Source: Phycisphaerales bacterium (GTDB lineage: Bacteria; Planctomycetota; Phycisphaerae; SM23-33). Taken from it: a stretch of 46,143 nt of DNA. This document shows positions 17,737 through 26,431 of this stretch, in pieces; the first letter of the stretch is position 1, and the number at the start of each line of letters is the position of its first letter. The notes beneath the pieces are model-generated. The model made no database searches, was not told where the DNA came from, and was given only the letters and a program-made list of their open reading frames with translations. A program made the translations under genes and the position numbers. The DNA is taken from assembly GCA_003485185.1 (NCBI GenBank), contig DNAS01000190.1, positions 325 to 46,467 of the forward strand, given 5' to 3'.

Positions 17737-19580
17737 CTTGTTCTCCTGACGAGTTCCAGAAGGAGTTTTCTCCAACGCTCGGAGGAGAAGTAGTCGGCCG
17801 GTTGTACCTGGCCCATGCCCGACAGTCCCATCGCCACGATTTCGCCTCGGCCCACGGGCATTCGCGCCGCAAGCATCTCGCCGTCCAGACCAAGCAGGAT
17901 CTCGCCCGCTTCGGGTTTCCATGTCTGTGCATAAGTTGACTCCGGCAGAAGGGCCGCCCACTCTTGCCTGGGACCGGCGGCGCCGCCCATGTCCCGCGGG
18001 GCCAGCAGCGACGGCTTGAGCGGCGCCAAGCGGCACAGTGGGCTTGTGTCCCAGTTGCCGGCGCGGGTCGTCGTGCCGCCCAACATCACCAGCCTCCCGC
18101 CGGCTGCGAAGTAATCCTTCAACGCGAATCGCTGGAACGACGTCAGCAACGACAGGTCGGCGTTGTTGCAGAGGATCGTACCGCAGGACAACAGATCCTC
18201 GTAGGAGGTTGGTCCGCCGCCAATGCCGGCGCCGAAACCGGTCTCTTCAAAGCCTTCCTTCACCGTGAAACCCGCCGCTTCGAGGCTTTCCTTGATCCGC
18301 ATGTCCAGCGCGAACGGCCCGTGGAGAATCCAAACCCGTTTGTCGGCGTCGGCAGCCAGTTTGATCTCGGCCGGCTTGGGAAACTGCGGGTTCTTCTCGC
18401 GCGGCCGGGCGCGCCACATTGGTGGTCCGCCAAGGTAACTGACGTTCTCCGGATATTTCGCGCCGCCGAGAAATTCCGCGATGACTAAATCCGGCCCGGC
18501 GCCTTTGAGCATGGCGGAGAATCCGATCGGGGGCATAATCCCGGCCGGCAACGGGACGGTAAACTTGCCGGGCTTGAGAGCGGTGAGTTTGACGGGCGCG
18601 ATCTTGCCGGTTTGCGCTTGGCGAAGCGTGCCTTCGAGTTCGAAGACCGCATCGGGCTTTTCGCTGCCGATTTCCATGTCGATGGCGGTCTCGTCTTTGT
18701 TCAGCTTCGCCGCGGCCCACGCTTGGTCGTTGAACGCCACGAGCGACGTGGGCAACACGCGGCAGAGGAGGGCGGATTCCGTGCGCCACTTCCCGCCCGG
18801 AGCGAGGCTGACGCGTTCCATGAACCATTCACAGGTGAAAGCCGGGCTAGCGAAGTAGTGCATTTTGAGAAAGTCCCAGTCCTGCATGAAGATCACGGCT
18901 TGACCGGTGCTGGGATCTATCTTGCCGTTCCAAGGCGCGGTCGAGTCGGGATGCGGATTCCAGCCAAAGCCAAGCGGCCAGTCTGGAAAGTGCTCTTCGG
19001 AACTGACTTCTTGTTGCTTCGGAATTGTCCGATAGCGCATGACACCGGTGGCATAGGGCCAGAGGTCCACGTTTTTCTTTGCATTTTTGCCCAGTTCGAG
19101 AACGTTCTGTACCCACAGCGCGAAGACCTTGTCCTTGGAAGTCGGGTTTTCGAGCTGATGCATGACGCGCAGCCCGGCCTCGCCGTCGCGCAGCCGGTAG
19201 GTCTTGTGAATAACCACGCCACTCGACTTCGGGAATTTATTGTCCCGGTAGGTCACGGTGCATTCGAGCGCCACTTCGCCGGCTGGGGCGGCGACCGGTT
19301 TACAGTCGTAGGGCGCACTCCAGAGCGCGCCCGGCCACGGGTCGCCGGCCTCGTGATCGATGAACAAGCCTTCGCCCTTGGGATCGCGCACCAGCGACTG
19401 CGGGAAGCGCTTGTCCACGAAGCTGACAACGCGCCCGCCGAGCGCCGGCGCGATTTCTGCGTGGACCTTGTCGTTCTCCAGCACCCACCGGTCACCAACC
19501 TGCTTGCACTCCGCACCGTGAGCGGCCCGGGTCAACAAGAGACAAACAACCACTATCGAAAGCCGAGGGGCGTTTTTCAT
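17733..19580 (-). CDS. Secreted DUF4380/mutarotase-like protein with GATase-like C-terminus
   Basis: The 615-aa protein starts with a signal peptide (MKNAPRLSIVVVCLLLTRAA). Residues about 25-330 look like a galactose-mutarotase-like beta-sandwich (VHAEIAPALGGRVVSFVDKR, KTYRLRDGEAGLRVMHQLEN, WVQNVLELG), close to DUF4380. Residues about 420-615 resemble a class I glutamine-amidotransferase fold (VWILHGPFALDMRIKESLE, FALKDYFAAGGRLVMLGG, then PVGRGEIVAMGLSGMGQ) without a Cys-His-Glu triad. The same C-terminal module occurs in the 456-aa protein at 10843-12213. It is 4 bp downstream of the 1022-aa gene and overlaps the next gene by ATGA. It may bind or remodel sugar ends outside the cytoplasm; no catalytic residue can be named. 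Confidence 0.65.
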   Translation of the reverse strand: MKNAPRLSIVVVCLLLTRAAHGAECKQVGDRWVLENDKVHAEIAPALGGRVVSFVDKRFPQSLVRDPKGEGLFIDHEAGDPWPGALWSAPYDCKPVAAPAGEVALECTVTYRDNKFPKSSGVVIHKTYRLRDGEAGLRVMHQLENPTSKDKVFALWVQNVLELGKNAKKNVDLWPYATGVMRYRTIPKQQEVSSEEHFPDWPLGFGWNPHPDSTAPWNGKIDPSTGQAVIFMQDWDFLKMHYFASPAFTCEWFMERVSLAPGGKWRTESALLCRVLPTSLVAFNDQAWAAAKLNKDETAIDMEIGSEKPDAVFELEGTLRQAQTGKIAPVKLTALKPGKFTVPLPAGIMPPIGFSAMLKGAGPDLVIAEFLGGAKYPENVSYLGGPPMWRARPREKNPQFPKPAEIKLAADADKRVWILHGPFALDMRIKESLEAAGFTVKEGFEETGFGAGIGGGPTSYEDLLSCGTILCNNADLSLLTSFQRFALKDYFAAGGRLVMLGGTTTRAGNWDTSPLCRLAPLKPSLLAPRDMGGAAGPRQEWAALLPESTYAQTWKPEAGEILLGLDGEMLAARMPVGRGEIVAMGLSGMGQVQPADYFSSERWRKLLLELVRRTR

Positions 19581-19584
19581 TGGC

Positions 19585-22500
19585 CTATCCTTTCACGCTG
19601 CATTGAAGGACCACGACGCTCCAGATACGCACTGCATCAGGAAGCTCCAGACGCACGCCCCGGGCGCGCGGAGTGAGTTTCACCGGCTTCATGTCGTCGG
19701 GATTCCAAGGGTCGAGCAGCCACGCGGCCGTCGGCGTTTCGCTGCCGTCAAGGTCCATGTCAATCACCACGCTCTTCACCGCCTCGCGGACCAGGCAGCG
19801 CGTGTCGTCAATGCTGTTGGCGCGGTCCGGCACCGGCGGGTTGATGAAGTGCATCAGGTAGTCGCGCCGGCCCGGCGACGGTTCGAGGAAGGTCACGTAG
19901 TTCTCCCACTCGAGCGGCGCGGAGCTGGTCACGGTCATCCGGTTCGATGGGTTCGGAACCGGGTACTGATCGGCGCACAGAATCCCGCTGAAGCGCGTGA
20001 CGAACCGCGACATGCGGATCGTGAAGTCGGTGTTGAAGAAGCCGCCGAACGTCTTGGCTTGCGCCGCGAAGATATAGACCGACTCGTAAAGGTAGTCGTC
20101 GGGCCTCATGCCGGGGCCGCGAATGATCTGAAGGAAGCCGCCCCAGGCCCGGACCTTCCGCGATTCATGGGCGATGAACTCCGCGTACTTTTTCCACGGA
20201 TTGTATTCATGGGTCGTGACGGTGTGCCCCTTGATGGTCTCGTTCATGAACATGCCGCCGTCCTGGGCGATGGCCGGCAACGTGGCCGGCAGATCGAGCA
20301 TGCTCAGCGTGTTGCAGCCCATCTCGAAGTCCGGGAACTCCGCTTTCACCTTTTTCCGGTACCGCTGGATGTTGGAGGCCCATGTGTAATCGTAATCTTT
20401 TTCGGTGGCCGGCTCTTTGCCGTCGAGGGTGAGGCCCGGTCCTTCGATCATCCGCCCTGAAGGAAACAACGTAAAGTCGCCGTCGAAGCGGATGCCGGCC
20501 CATCCGAACATCTTCAGCGATTCGATCGTCGAACGCGCCGAAGTGTCCACGACTTCCGGCCGACCGGTGTTCAGGCAGACGTAGCCCCAGTAGTAGGGCT
20601 GGTTGGCTTTCTTGATGTAATCGCTGTCGTAGTGCGCGAACTTCTCGACGTCGTAGCTGCCCAGCGGCCGGCCGGTCTCGGCGTGATACAGCACCAGCTC
20701 CGGGTGCTGCTGCGCCCAGCGGAAGCCGTCCCGGCCGTCGGCGACGTAGCCCTTGGCGTACGCGAACGCGCCCACGCCGCAGCGCTTCATCGCCTCGCCG
20801 GCGCGCTTGAAGCGATCCATGCGGCCCATCCAATACCCGGCGCCGCCCAGCCACACGTCCGTCTTCGGCGCCAGCCCCTGGAAATCGTCCGGCGCCCAAA
20901 AGATGTATTCCATCCAACTGATGTAGCAATCCCGGGCCGCCTCCGCGTTTTGATCAATCCCGGCCAGCGGGATGTGCTGGAACATCGCCAGATACCCGCC
21001 GCGCGGGCTGCCGTAGATGCCGATGCGGTTGTAACTCTTGCTCACCGCTGCCGCCCGGTCGCGGGCCGCGATCACTTTTCCGCCGTCGAGCAACTCGAGA
21101 TCGAACCGGTAGCCGCCTTCTTCCGTCAACGCCGGCAACGTGACGTTCACCATCTGCCCGATCCTCTGCTCGAACGGCGGCGGTCTCACTCCCAGCACTA
21201 GGGGCACGGCCCGGGGATTCAGCAGTCGGGCGGCCTCCACTTCGGTGGTGGCGACGATCTTCGACTCGCCGATGTCTTTGCTCTGGCGCACGCGCACGGT
21301 CAGCTTTTTCGACTCGGCGGCGGTCCACACCAGCGGCACGCTCAACACCGGCGCCATGCCGGGTTTGTACACCACCTTGTCGGCCTTCAGTTCTCCGAGC
21401 CATGCGGCCTGCGGCAGTTTCTCGTAGCTGAGGCTCTTGAGCGCCAGCTTCTCCAGCGACGCCGGCTGCGCATGCGCGTCAGGCGAGTTGCGGAAATACT
21501 CCCCTTCCTGCCAGCCGACGGAAATCTGAACTTCCGTGGGCTGGATCAGCGCGAACTCCACCGTGATCGGCAGTTGCCCGTTGGCGTCGTGCTGGAACGC
21601 ACGCGCCCGTTTCTCGAAGAGCGGAGGCGGAGGCGGAAACGGTCTGCCCTTGGCGTCCGTCTTGCCCTTGCGCGGATCCGGTCCGTGGATGGCCAACACG
21701 ATCTCGTAGCCCATGTTCTGCAATGGCTGCGGCAGGACGGTCGCCGTCACCCGGTAGACGCCCGGTTCGAGTTGAAGCGGCGTCTTGAATTCCTCGAGCA
21801 GATTGCCCTCTCGCGAACCGCCTGGGACGTCGATGCGCATCGTGCCGGCCTTGAAACCCGCGCCCGTGGCCGGCACCCAGTCCTTCGCCGCCGGCGGCGG
21901 GACGCTCTCGTCCTCGATGCCGTACTTGGCGCTCAGATAATTCACGACGGCCTGACGCTCGTCGGCGCTGAGCGCGGTCCTGTACACGAGCAATTCCGCC
22001 AAATCCATCTCGCACGCCCACATGCCGTTGCCGGCGGCGCCTACGGTGACGCCGCGTTCGATGCCGTTGGGGCCGGGGCCCACGGGGTCCCGCGCGACCA
22101 CCACGCCGTTGACCGCGTAGAACGAATTCGAGCCGTCCGCCAACCCGTCGAGCAAACCGAAGCCGTCAAGGAACGCCGACTTGCTGGCCTGCGGCGACTG
22201 CGCCCTGCCGCAGCTCATAAAGATGTTGCGCTTGCCGGAGAACGCGCCCATCTCGCAGATCTTGCCCGTGTTGGCGCTGCCGAGGAGATAGCCTTCCTTC
22301 GCGCCGAATTTCACAACCGCGAACACTTCAAACGGCTGAGGCAGGTTGAAATGGCCGGTGGTCAGCAGGTTCTTGACCCCGTCAAAACGGACCGCCGGTT
22401 GGCCGTTGACTGCGTCAGATACCTTCTTGGGGGCGCACTCCGTCCGACCTCCGGAGGGTCTGAGCGTTGTCAGGTTCGCGGGGAAAGCGTCGTCTTTGGC

Positions 22501-22653
22501 CAAGTTGGGCCAGTCGGTCACCTTGTCGTCGCCGTTAGCCTGGCCGGCGGCGTACCACAGGGCCAGGTTTGTCGAGGGCGGTTTGGCCGCGCCGGCCGAC
22601 AAAGACGAAACCAACACCGCCAGGACCGCGATGGTCATCGTAAGGGATTTCAT
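19585..22653 (-). CDS. Secreted LamG plus TIM-barrel glycosidase-like protein
   Basis: The 1022-aa protein has a signal peptide (MKSLTMTIAVLAVLVSSLSA). Residues about 28-245 are a ConA-like/LamG domain of the type that lists a surface area in planctomycete proteins (LALWYAAGQANGDDKVTDW, EMDLAELLVYRTALSADER, VVNYLSAKYGIED). A beta-rich region follows (about 260-540; MRIDVPGGSREGNLLEEFK, WLGELKADKVVYKPGMAPV). Residues about 560-920 look like a TIM barrel, with GVGAFAYAKGYVADGRDGF, MFGWAGIRFDGDFTLFPSG (two Asp near a strand end) and FEMGCNTLSMLDLP. The C-terminus is a beta domain. GGAAAGG lies about 9 nt before the ATG. It is the first gene of the tightly spaced part of the operon. The glycan is unknown. 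Confidence 0.7.
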   Translation of the reverse strand: MKSLTMTIAVLAVLVSSLSAGAAKPPSTNLALWYAAGQANGDDKVTDWPNLAKDDAFPANLTTLRPSGGRTECAPKKVSDAVNGQPAVRFDGVKNLLTTGHFNLPQPFEVFAVVKFGAKEGYLLGSANTGKICEMGAFSGKRNIFMSCGRAQSPQASKSAFLDGFGLLDGLADGSNSFYAVNGVVVARDPVGPGPNGIERGVTVGAAGNGMWACEMDLAELLVYRTALSADERQAVVNYLSAKYGIEDESVPPPAAKDWVPATGAGFKAGTMRIDVPGGSREGNLLEEFKTPLQLEPGVYRVTATVLPQPLQNMGYEIVLAIHGPDPRKGKTDAKGRPFPPPPPLFEKRARAFQHDANGQLPITVEFALIQPTEVQISVGWQEGEYFRNSPDAHAQPASLEKLALKSLSYEKLPQAAWLGELKADKVVYKPGMAPVLSVPLVWTAAESKKLTVRVRQSKDIGESKIVATTEVEAARLLNPRAVPLVLGVRPPPFEQRIGQMVNVTLPALTEEGGYRFDLELLDGGKVIAARDRAAAVSKSYNRIGIYGSPRGGYLAMFQHIPLAGIDQNAEAARDCYISWMEYIFWAPDDFQGLAPKTDVWLGGAGYWMGRMDRFKRAGEAMKRCGVGAFAYAKGYVADGRDGFRWAQQHPELVLYHAETGRPLGSYDVEKFAHYDSDYIKKANQPYYWGYVCLNTGRPEVVDTSARSTIESLKMFGWAGIRFDGDFTLFPSGRMIEGPGLTLDGKEPATEKDYDYTWASNIQRYRKKVKAEFPDFEMGCNTLSMLDLPATLPAIAQDGGMFMNETIKGHTVTTHEYNPWKKYAEFIAHESRKVRAWGGFLQIIRGPGMRPDDYLYESVYIFAAQAKTFGGFFNTDFTIRMSRFVTRFSGILCADQYPVPNPSNRMTVTSSAPLEWENYVTFLEPSPGRRDYLMHFINPPVPDRANSIDDTRCLVREAVKSVVIDMDLDGSETPTAAWLLDPWNPDDMKPVKLTPRARGVRLELPDAVRIWSVVVLQCSVKG

Positions 22654-22789
22654 CCGAAGCGCCTTTCCAGTTGGGGTCGAATAGTTCTTTTGTCGCTTCC
22701 GTTCGACAAGGAGACACTGTCAGGTTGGATTCGCATCGCGGCCTGGAGCCGCCCCCCGCACAATCCGAGACTCACGCATGGGGATCCCT

Positions 22790-23695
22790 TCACTCCCGCC
22801 ACACCCCGTCCCAGTCAGCCAGCAGTCGGTTGTTGCCTATGCCCCTGCCTCGGGACGTGTAGGCGATCGGAGAGACGCTTTCATTCGCCTTGGCCTCGGC
22901 CGCCGTGCCATATGCGGCCGCCGTGCCGATCCTGTCCAGGATATCGCCGTCCACTGATTCCGCGTGGCCGTCGGCGAAGTAGTAATTCGACTGCGCGCCA
23001 TGCTGAGAGATGAAGGTATGATCCCCAAGCCATGCATAGGCGTAGCTGAATTGGCCGATGTCGCCATACGTGCCGACATAATGGCCGTTCGTCACCGAGT
23101 CGCCGATCAGCATCGCGCGCGACGTCTGTTTGACCTTGCAGAAACCGCGCAAATAGCTGAGTTCGGGCGAGTAGCCTGAATCGCCGGGCGCATAGCCATA
23201 TCGGTAATCCGGGAAATAACATATGTTGTACCCGTAACCCATGGCTACGGGGTACTGCACATGGAAGTTGAACCCGTCCTCGTCCAGCCGGACGAACTCG
23301 GGGCAGTAGAAGGGCATTCTGGAACGCTGCTGCCGCAGCTGGTCCTGCGAGCGTTTCCACGTGATGTTCCCCCACTGCGTGCTCATCGGCACGGAGGGGT
23401 CATTTTCAAGGTCGACGTCCTTGTCCAGGTAGAGACGGCGCAGCCCCGTGTTGAGATACCACGGCCAAGTGATAGGAGGCTTGGGACTTACGTGGGCGGG
23501 AGGCAGGAAGTCCGAGAATTCCGCGGCATACATGACGAAAAGCGTTCCCGTGGCCTTGAGGTTGGTCAGGCAGATCACCCGACGCGCGGCCTCTTTCGCC
23601 TTGTTCAGCGCCGGCATAAGCACCGAGATCAATAGGCTGAGGATCGCGATCACCACCAGCAGTTCGATCAGCGTGAATGCCCGGTGTTTTTTCAC
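22790..23695 (-). CDS. Type II/IV pseudopilin-like protein
   Basis: The 301-aa protein starts at a GTG (23695). Its N-terminus is a type IV pilin/pseudopilin leader: short basic MKKHRA, then FTLIELLVVIAILSLLISVL, where the prepilin peptidase cuts before Phe and Glu+5 is conserved. The remainder is periplasmic, and its end has YYFADGHAESVDGD, a variant of the H-X9-DG signature of planctomycete and lentisphaeral pseudopilins. Such proteins are abundant in PVC bacteria and are thought to feed secretion pseudopili or surface display. It stands between the PEP-CTERM gene and the large secreted glycosidase-like gene, so it could help export those proteins; that link is inference from position. Confidence 0.85.
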   Translation of the reverse strand: MKKHRAFTLIELLVVIAILSLLISVLMPALNKAKEAARRVICLTNLKATGTLFVMYAAEFSDFLPPAHVSPKPPITWPWYLNTGLRRLYLDKDVDLENDPSVPMSTQWGNITWKRSQDQLRQQRSRMPFYCPEFVRLDEDGFNFHVQYPVAMGYGYNICYFPDYRYGYAPGDSGYSPELSYLRGFCKVKQTSRAMLIGDSVTNGHYVGTYGDIGQFSYAYAWLGDHTFISQHGAQSNYYFADGHAESVDGDILDRIGTAAAYGTAAEAKANESVSPIAYTSRGRGIGNNRLLADWDGVWRE

Positions 23696-23729
23696 GGCCT
23701 AAGGTCCCTATAGAGTTAGCCAGCCTCCG

Positions 23730-23778
23730 GCAGCCGGTAGCCGGGAAGTTACCCCAGCTTTAACCGGCTACCGGCTAC
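23730..23778. repeat. GC-rich inverted repeat between PEP-CTERM and pseudopilin genes
   Basis: Arms at 23730-23744 and 23764-23778 are 15 bp with one mismatch (GTAGCCGGTAGCCGG on the minus strand) and flank a 19-nt loop. Each arm contains a doubled TAGCCGG unit. There is no T-tract on either side, so it is not a standard terminator. It may be an mRNA stabiliser, an attenuating hairpin or a dispersed palindromic element. Confidence 0.7.
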
Positions 23779-23791
23779 TGTTCACGAATTA

Positions 23792-25162
23792 CTATCTCCG
23801 CCGCCGCAACAACGCGCCCACGCCGCCCAGGACGAGGAGCGCCACCGTCGCCGGCTCAGGGATGACGTTCAGGATCACGCTGCCCGACGTGCCGGTGTCG
23901 ATGCCGTAGGTGAACCCGCCCGGCATCGTGCCCAGCGACAGGCCGTTGTCCGTCAGGGTTCCGGTGTAGGTCAGCAGCGTGTACTGGCCGGCCTGGAGCC
24001 CGCCCAGATTCGTCACGTTCAGGATGCCGTCGAGGGTCAGGTTGCCTGTGACGGCGATCTTGTCGTTGGGACCGGCAAGCGCATCCAAATCGAAGTCAAG
24101 GACCGACGTGTCGTTGAGGATCAGCGTGCCGGTGCCCAACGTGCCGGGGCTGCTTCCGGGGGCGAGAGTGGCGCCGGCGGCGACGGTGACGGTCCCGCTC
24201 AAACTGGTTGTGCCGCCGAGGGTTCCGGCGTTGACGTTGATCGCGCCGGTGTAGGTGCTGGAATTACCGTTGATAATCAACGTACCGGCTCCGGTCTTAG
24301 TTAAGCTGGCCGCCGCGCCGCCGCCGGTGAGGCCCGCGTTAAACGTGAGTTTGCCGGCGTCAACCTGCACGGTCTTGGCGCTGTTCCCCGAACTGACCGC
24401 GCCGCCAAAGGTAAGGTCGTTGGTTCCGATGAACTTCAAGGTATGGACGCCGCTAGCGTTGAACAAGATGCCGTTACTGGCCAGTGTCATCGCGTTGCCG
24501 CTCGTATTGTCGATGGTCCTGGTTCCGTTGTTGTCGATCCGCAAAGAGCCGGTGCCCAGCGCGCCGGCATTGCCCAGGTTCAGCCGGCCGTTGGCGTTCA
24601 GGCCCATGCTGATGTAACCGGTGATGTTGTTGGCGGCGTTAAGGGTAAGATTCCCCGTGCTGGCCTTGAGAGCGAAAGCGTAGGTGGCATGGGGAGCATT
24701 AAGCGTCGAGTTGATGATGAGGTTGTGGCCATTGCTGGCGCCGATGGTGGTACCGTTGTCGCCCTGATCGACGACGATCGTGCCGCCGCTCAGTGTGACG
24801 TTGCCATCTTCGACCAATAAACCGCTGGCGTTTTGCGTGCCGCTGACGGTGACCGTGTAGTCACCGGTGGCATCGGTTCCCGCTGAAAAGACCGCGATTG
24901 TGCCGCTAGTGCCGCTGGACGTGGTGGCGGACAGTGCGCCGCCCGCTCCGCCGGTGGAATCCGTATTCCAGTTCGCGGTAGCTCCATCCCAGTTACCGCT
25001 GGGTGTCGTACCGCCGGCGCCGGCGGTGGTGCTATTGATGTCCCAATAGATGCTTGTGGGGGCGGCCTGGGTAGCCCCTGCGCCGAGGATCAGCACGGTC
25101 GCCAAGGCCGCGCAGACGACCCAACAAACCATTTGGTTCACTACGGGAATACGCTTTGCCAT
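23792..25162 (-). CDS. PEP-CTERM surface protein with autotransporter-type beta repeats
   Basis: The ATG at 25162 has GGAGGA 6 nt upstream and gives 456 aa; 21 upstream in-frame codons are excluded because they lack a start signal. The signal peptide is about MAKRIPVVNQMVCWVVCAAL ATVLILGAGATQA. The body is rich in Gly, Thr, Asn and Ser, with repeated passenger-type strands (YWDINSTTAGAGG, WNTDSTGG, LTKTGAGTLIINGNSSTYTG, GTLAPGSSPGTL-like). The C-terminus, VIPEPATVALLVLGG then GALLRRRR, is a complete PEP-CTERM sorting signal: PEP, a hydrophobic helix and a basic tail. Known PEP-CTERM proteins are processed by exosortase and often anchored in exopolysaccharide; no exosortase gene is in the window. 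As the first gene after the regulator it may form a surface scaffold for the glycan-handling proteins. Confidence 0.85.
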   Translation of the reverse strand: MAKRIPVVNQMVCWVVCAALATVLILGAGATQAAPTSIYWDINSTTAGAGGTTPSGNWDGATANWNTDSTGGAGGALSATTSSGTSGTIAVFSAGTDATGDYTVTVSGTQNASGLLVEDGNVTLSGGTIVVDQGDNGTTIGASNGHNLIINSTLNAPHATYAFALKASTGNLTLNAANNITGYISMGLNANGRLNLGNAGALGTGSLRIDNNGTRTIDNTSGNAMTLASNGILFNASGVHTLKFIGTNDLTFGGAVSSGNSAKTVQVDAGKLTFNAGLTGGGAAASLTKTGAGTLIINGNSSTYTGAINVNAGTLGGTTSLSGTVTVAAGATLAPGSSPGTLGTGTLILNDTSVLDFDLDALAGPNDKIAVTGNLTLDGILNVTNLGGLQAGQYTLLTYTGTLTDNGLSLGTMPGGFTYGIDTGTSGSVILNVIPEPATVALLVLGGVGALLRRRR

Positions 25163-25306
25163 TGCTGTTCCTCCAATGAAAGTTCGTTCTCCCGTTCTCC
25201 AAAAACCTATTCTCCCATTGCACATGTCTTTCTCCTTCCCTTTTGTGTGCAGACATGGTCCAGCCCGATCCCTTCTGCACCGTGGGAATCGGCGATTTCT
25301 AAGGAA

Positions 25307-26305
25307 CTATTCTCTTGTCAGGTCTCGAACCGAAGCCCGTTCAATGAGGCTGCATGGCAGCGTGATGTCCACCAGCTCGCCGCCGGACGAACCACTTCTT
25401 CGGTCACAGAACCGCAGCATCTGCTCCACTGCTACCTGCGCCAGTTTCTTCAGCGGCTGCACCACCACGGTGTGCGGCGGGCTGAGGTAGTTGAACACCG
25501 GCAGATCCTCCATGCTCACCACTGAGATGTCGCGTGGGATCGACAGCCGCATGATGTTCGTCAGGATGTGGATGACCTCAAGCGCGCTGTCCTCGCTGAA
25601 GTTCACCAAGGCCGTCGCGCCCTTGCGGACCAGCATGTCCAGTGCGTCGTGGACCGGCTGGTTCCGCGTGTAGGCGATCAGGCTTTCTTCAACGGCCACG
25701 CCCGCGGCTTCCAGCGTCGTGCGGTATCCCTCTAGGCGCCGGCAGCTGCCCCAGTTCTCGCCGCGAGTTTCCAGGAACGCAATCCGGCGATGCCCCTTGG
25801 CAAGGAGGTGCTCCACGGCCAGCCGGGACTGCTGGAAGTGGTCGCTGGAGACGCTGTGAATCCCGTGCTCAAGCATCATCGAAGAGTTGATCGCGATGAT
25901 CGGCAGGCGCGGCACTTCACGAAGCGAGACGATTCGCTCGTCGAACACCACTCCCAGCACGCCGTTTACGCGGGCCTGGCGGACGTGGTTGAGGTTCTCC
26001 GCGTCGGTAATCTCAGCCAGGTACCCGTGATTGGCCAGTTCCTCGATGAGGCTCATCACCATCGTCGTGACGTAGCCCAGCGGCTGCTGGGGATGCATCT
26101 CCTCGACCACGACGGCGATGGACTTCACCGGTGTCTTCGGCACGTAACCCAGTTCGCGACTGGCCTTCAGCACCCTCCGTCGCAACTCGGCGTTAACATC
26201 GGATGCGCCGTTCAGGACACGAGAAACCGTGCCCACGGAAACCGCTGCTCGGCGAGCCACGGCTACAGTGGACGGAAGCAACCCTCTTGAAGATCCTGAT
26301 CCCAT
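25307..26305 (-). CDS. LacI family transcriptional regulator
   Basis: The ATG at 26305 has AGGTGGAG at good spacing; an ATG at 26311 is too close to that site. The product is 332 aa. Residues about 11-55 form the LacI helix-turn-helix and hinge (TVAVARRAAVSVGTVSRVLN, then RRRVLKASRELGYVP). The rest is the periplasmic-binding-protein-like effector domain (KSIAVVVEEMHPQQPLGY, VSSDHFQQSRLAVEHLLAKG, HRRIAFLETRGENWG). Such regulators bind a sugar signal and release their operator. It sits at the head of the sugar locus and is divergent from the Gfo/Idh/MocA gene, with an 18-bp perfect palindrome between them, so it most likely controls both directions and itself. Confidence 0.92.
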   Translation of the reverse strand: MGSGSSRGLLPSTVAVARRAAVSVGTVSRVLNGASDVNAELRRRVLKASRELGYVPKTPVKSIAVVVEEMHPQQPLGYVTTMVMSLIEELANHGYLAEITDAENLNHVRQARVNGVLGVVFDERIVSLREVPRLPIIAINSSMMLEHGIHSVSSDHFQQSRLAVEHLLAKGHRRIAFLETRGENWGSCRRLEGYRTTLEAAGVAVEESLIAYTRNQPVHDALDMLVRKGATALVNFSEDSALEVIHILTNIMRLSIPRDISVVSMEDLPVFNYLSPPHTVVVQPLKKLAQVAVEQMLRFCDRRSGSSGGELVDITLPCSLIERASVRDLTRE

Positions 26306-26328
26306 TCGCATAACTCCACCTAAATAAA

Positions 26329-26356
26329 AGTTTACATGATTCCACAATTATGTCAA
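26329..26356 (-). promoter_or_regulatory. Candidate promoter of the LacI gene
   Basis: Read on the minus strand, TTGACA (26356-26351) and TAAACT (26334-26329) are separated by 16 nt. The palindrome at 26362-26379 lies 5 nt upstream of the -35, where a bound repressor could interfere with polymerase. Confidence 0.5.
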
Positions 26357-26361
26357 GATTA

Positions 26362-26379
26362 TTTCATCAGTTGATGAAA
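26362..26379. promoter_or_regulatory. Perfect 18-bp palindrome, candidate LacI-type operator
   Basis: TTTCATCAGTTGATGAAA has perfect 8-bp arms around a 2-nt centre in an AT-rich divergent intergenic region. Length, symmetry and position fit a dimeric LacI-family operator. The centre is GT rather than the CG common in this family. I did not find a second exact copy near the other genes of the locus by eye. Confidence 0.55.
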
Positions 26380-26431
26380 CATTTCAGCAACCATATACAA
26401 GTCAATTGTTTACAATATATTACAAAATAAT

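Noticed and set aside
17737..18036. N-terminal 100-codon extension of the 1455-aa protein
   Set aside because: It lies inside the 615-aa gene; the ATG at 17736 has a ribosome-binding site and starts a signal peptide.
22690..22709. Short inverted repeat TTGTCG/CGACAA before the 1022-aa gene
   Set aside because: Six-bp arms with an 8-nt loop are too weak to call an operator or terminator.
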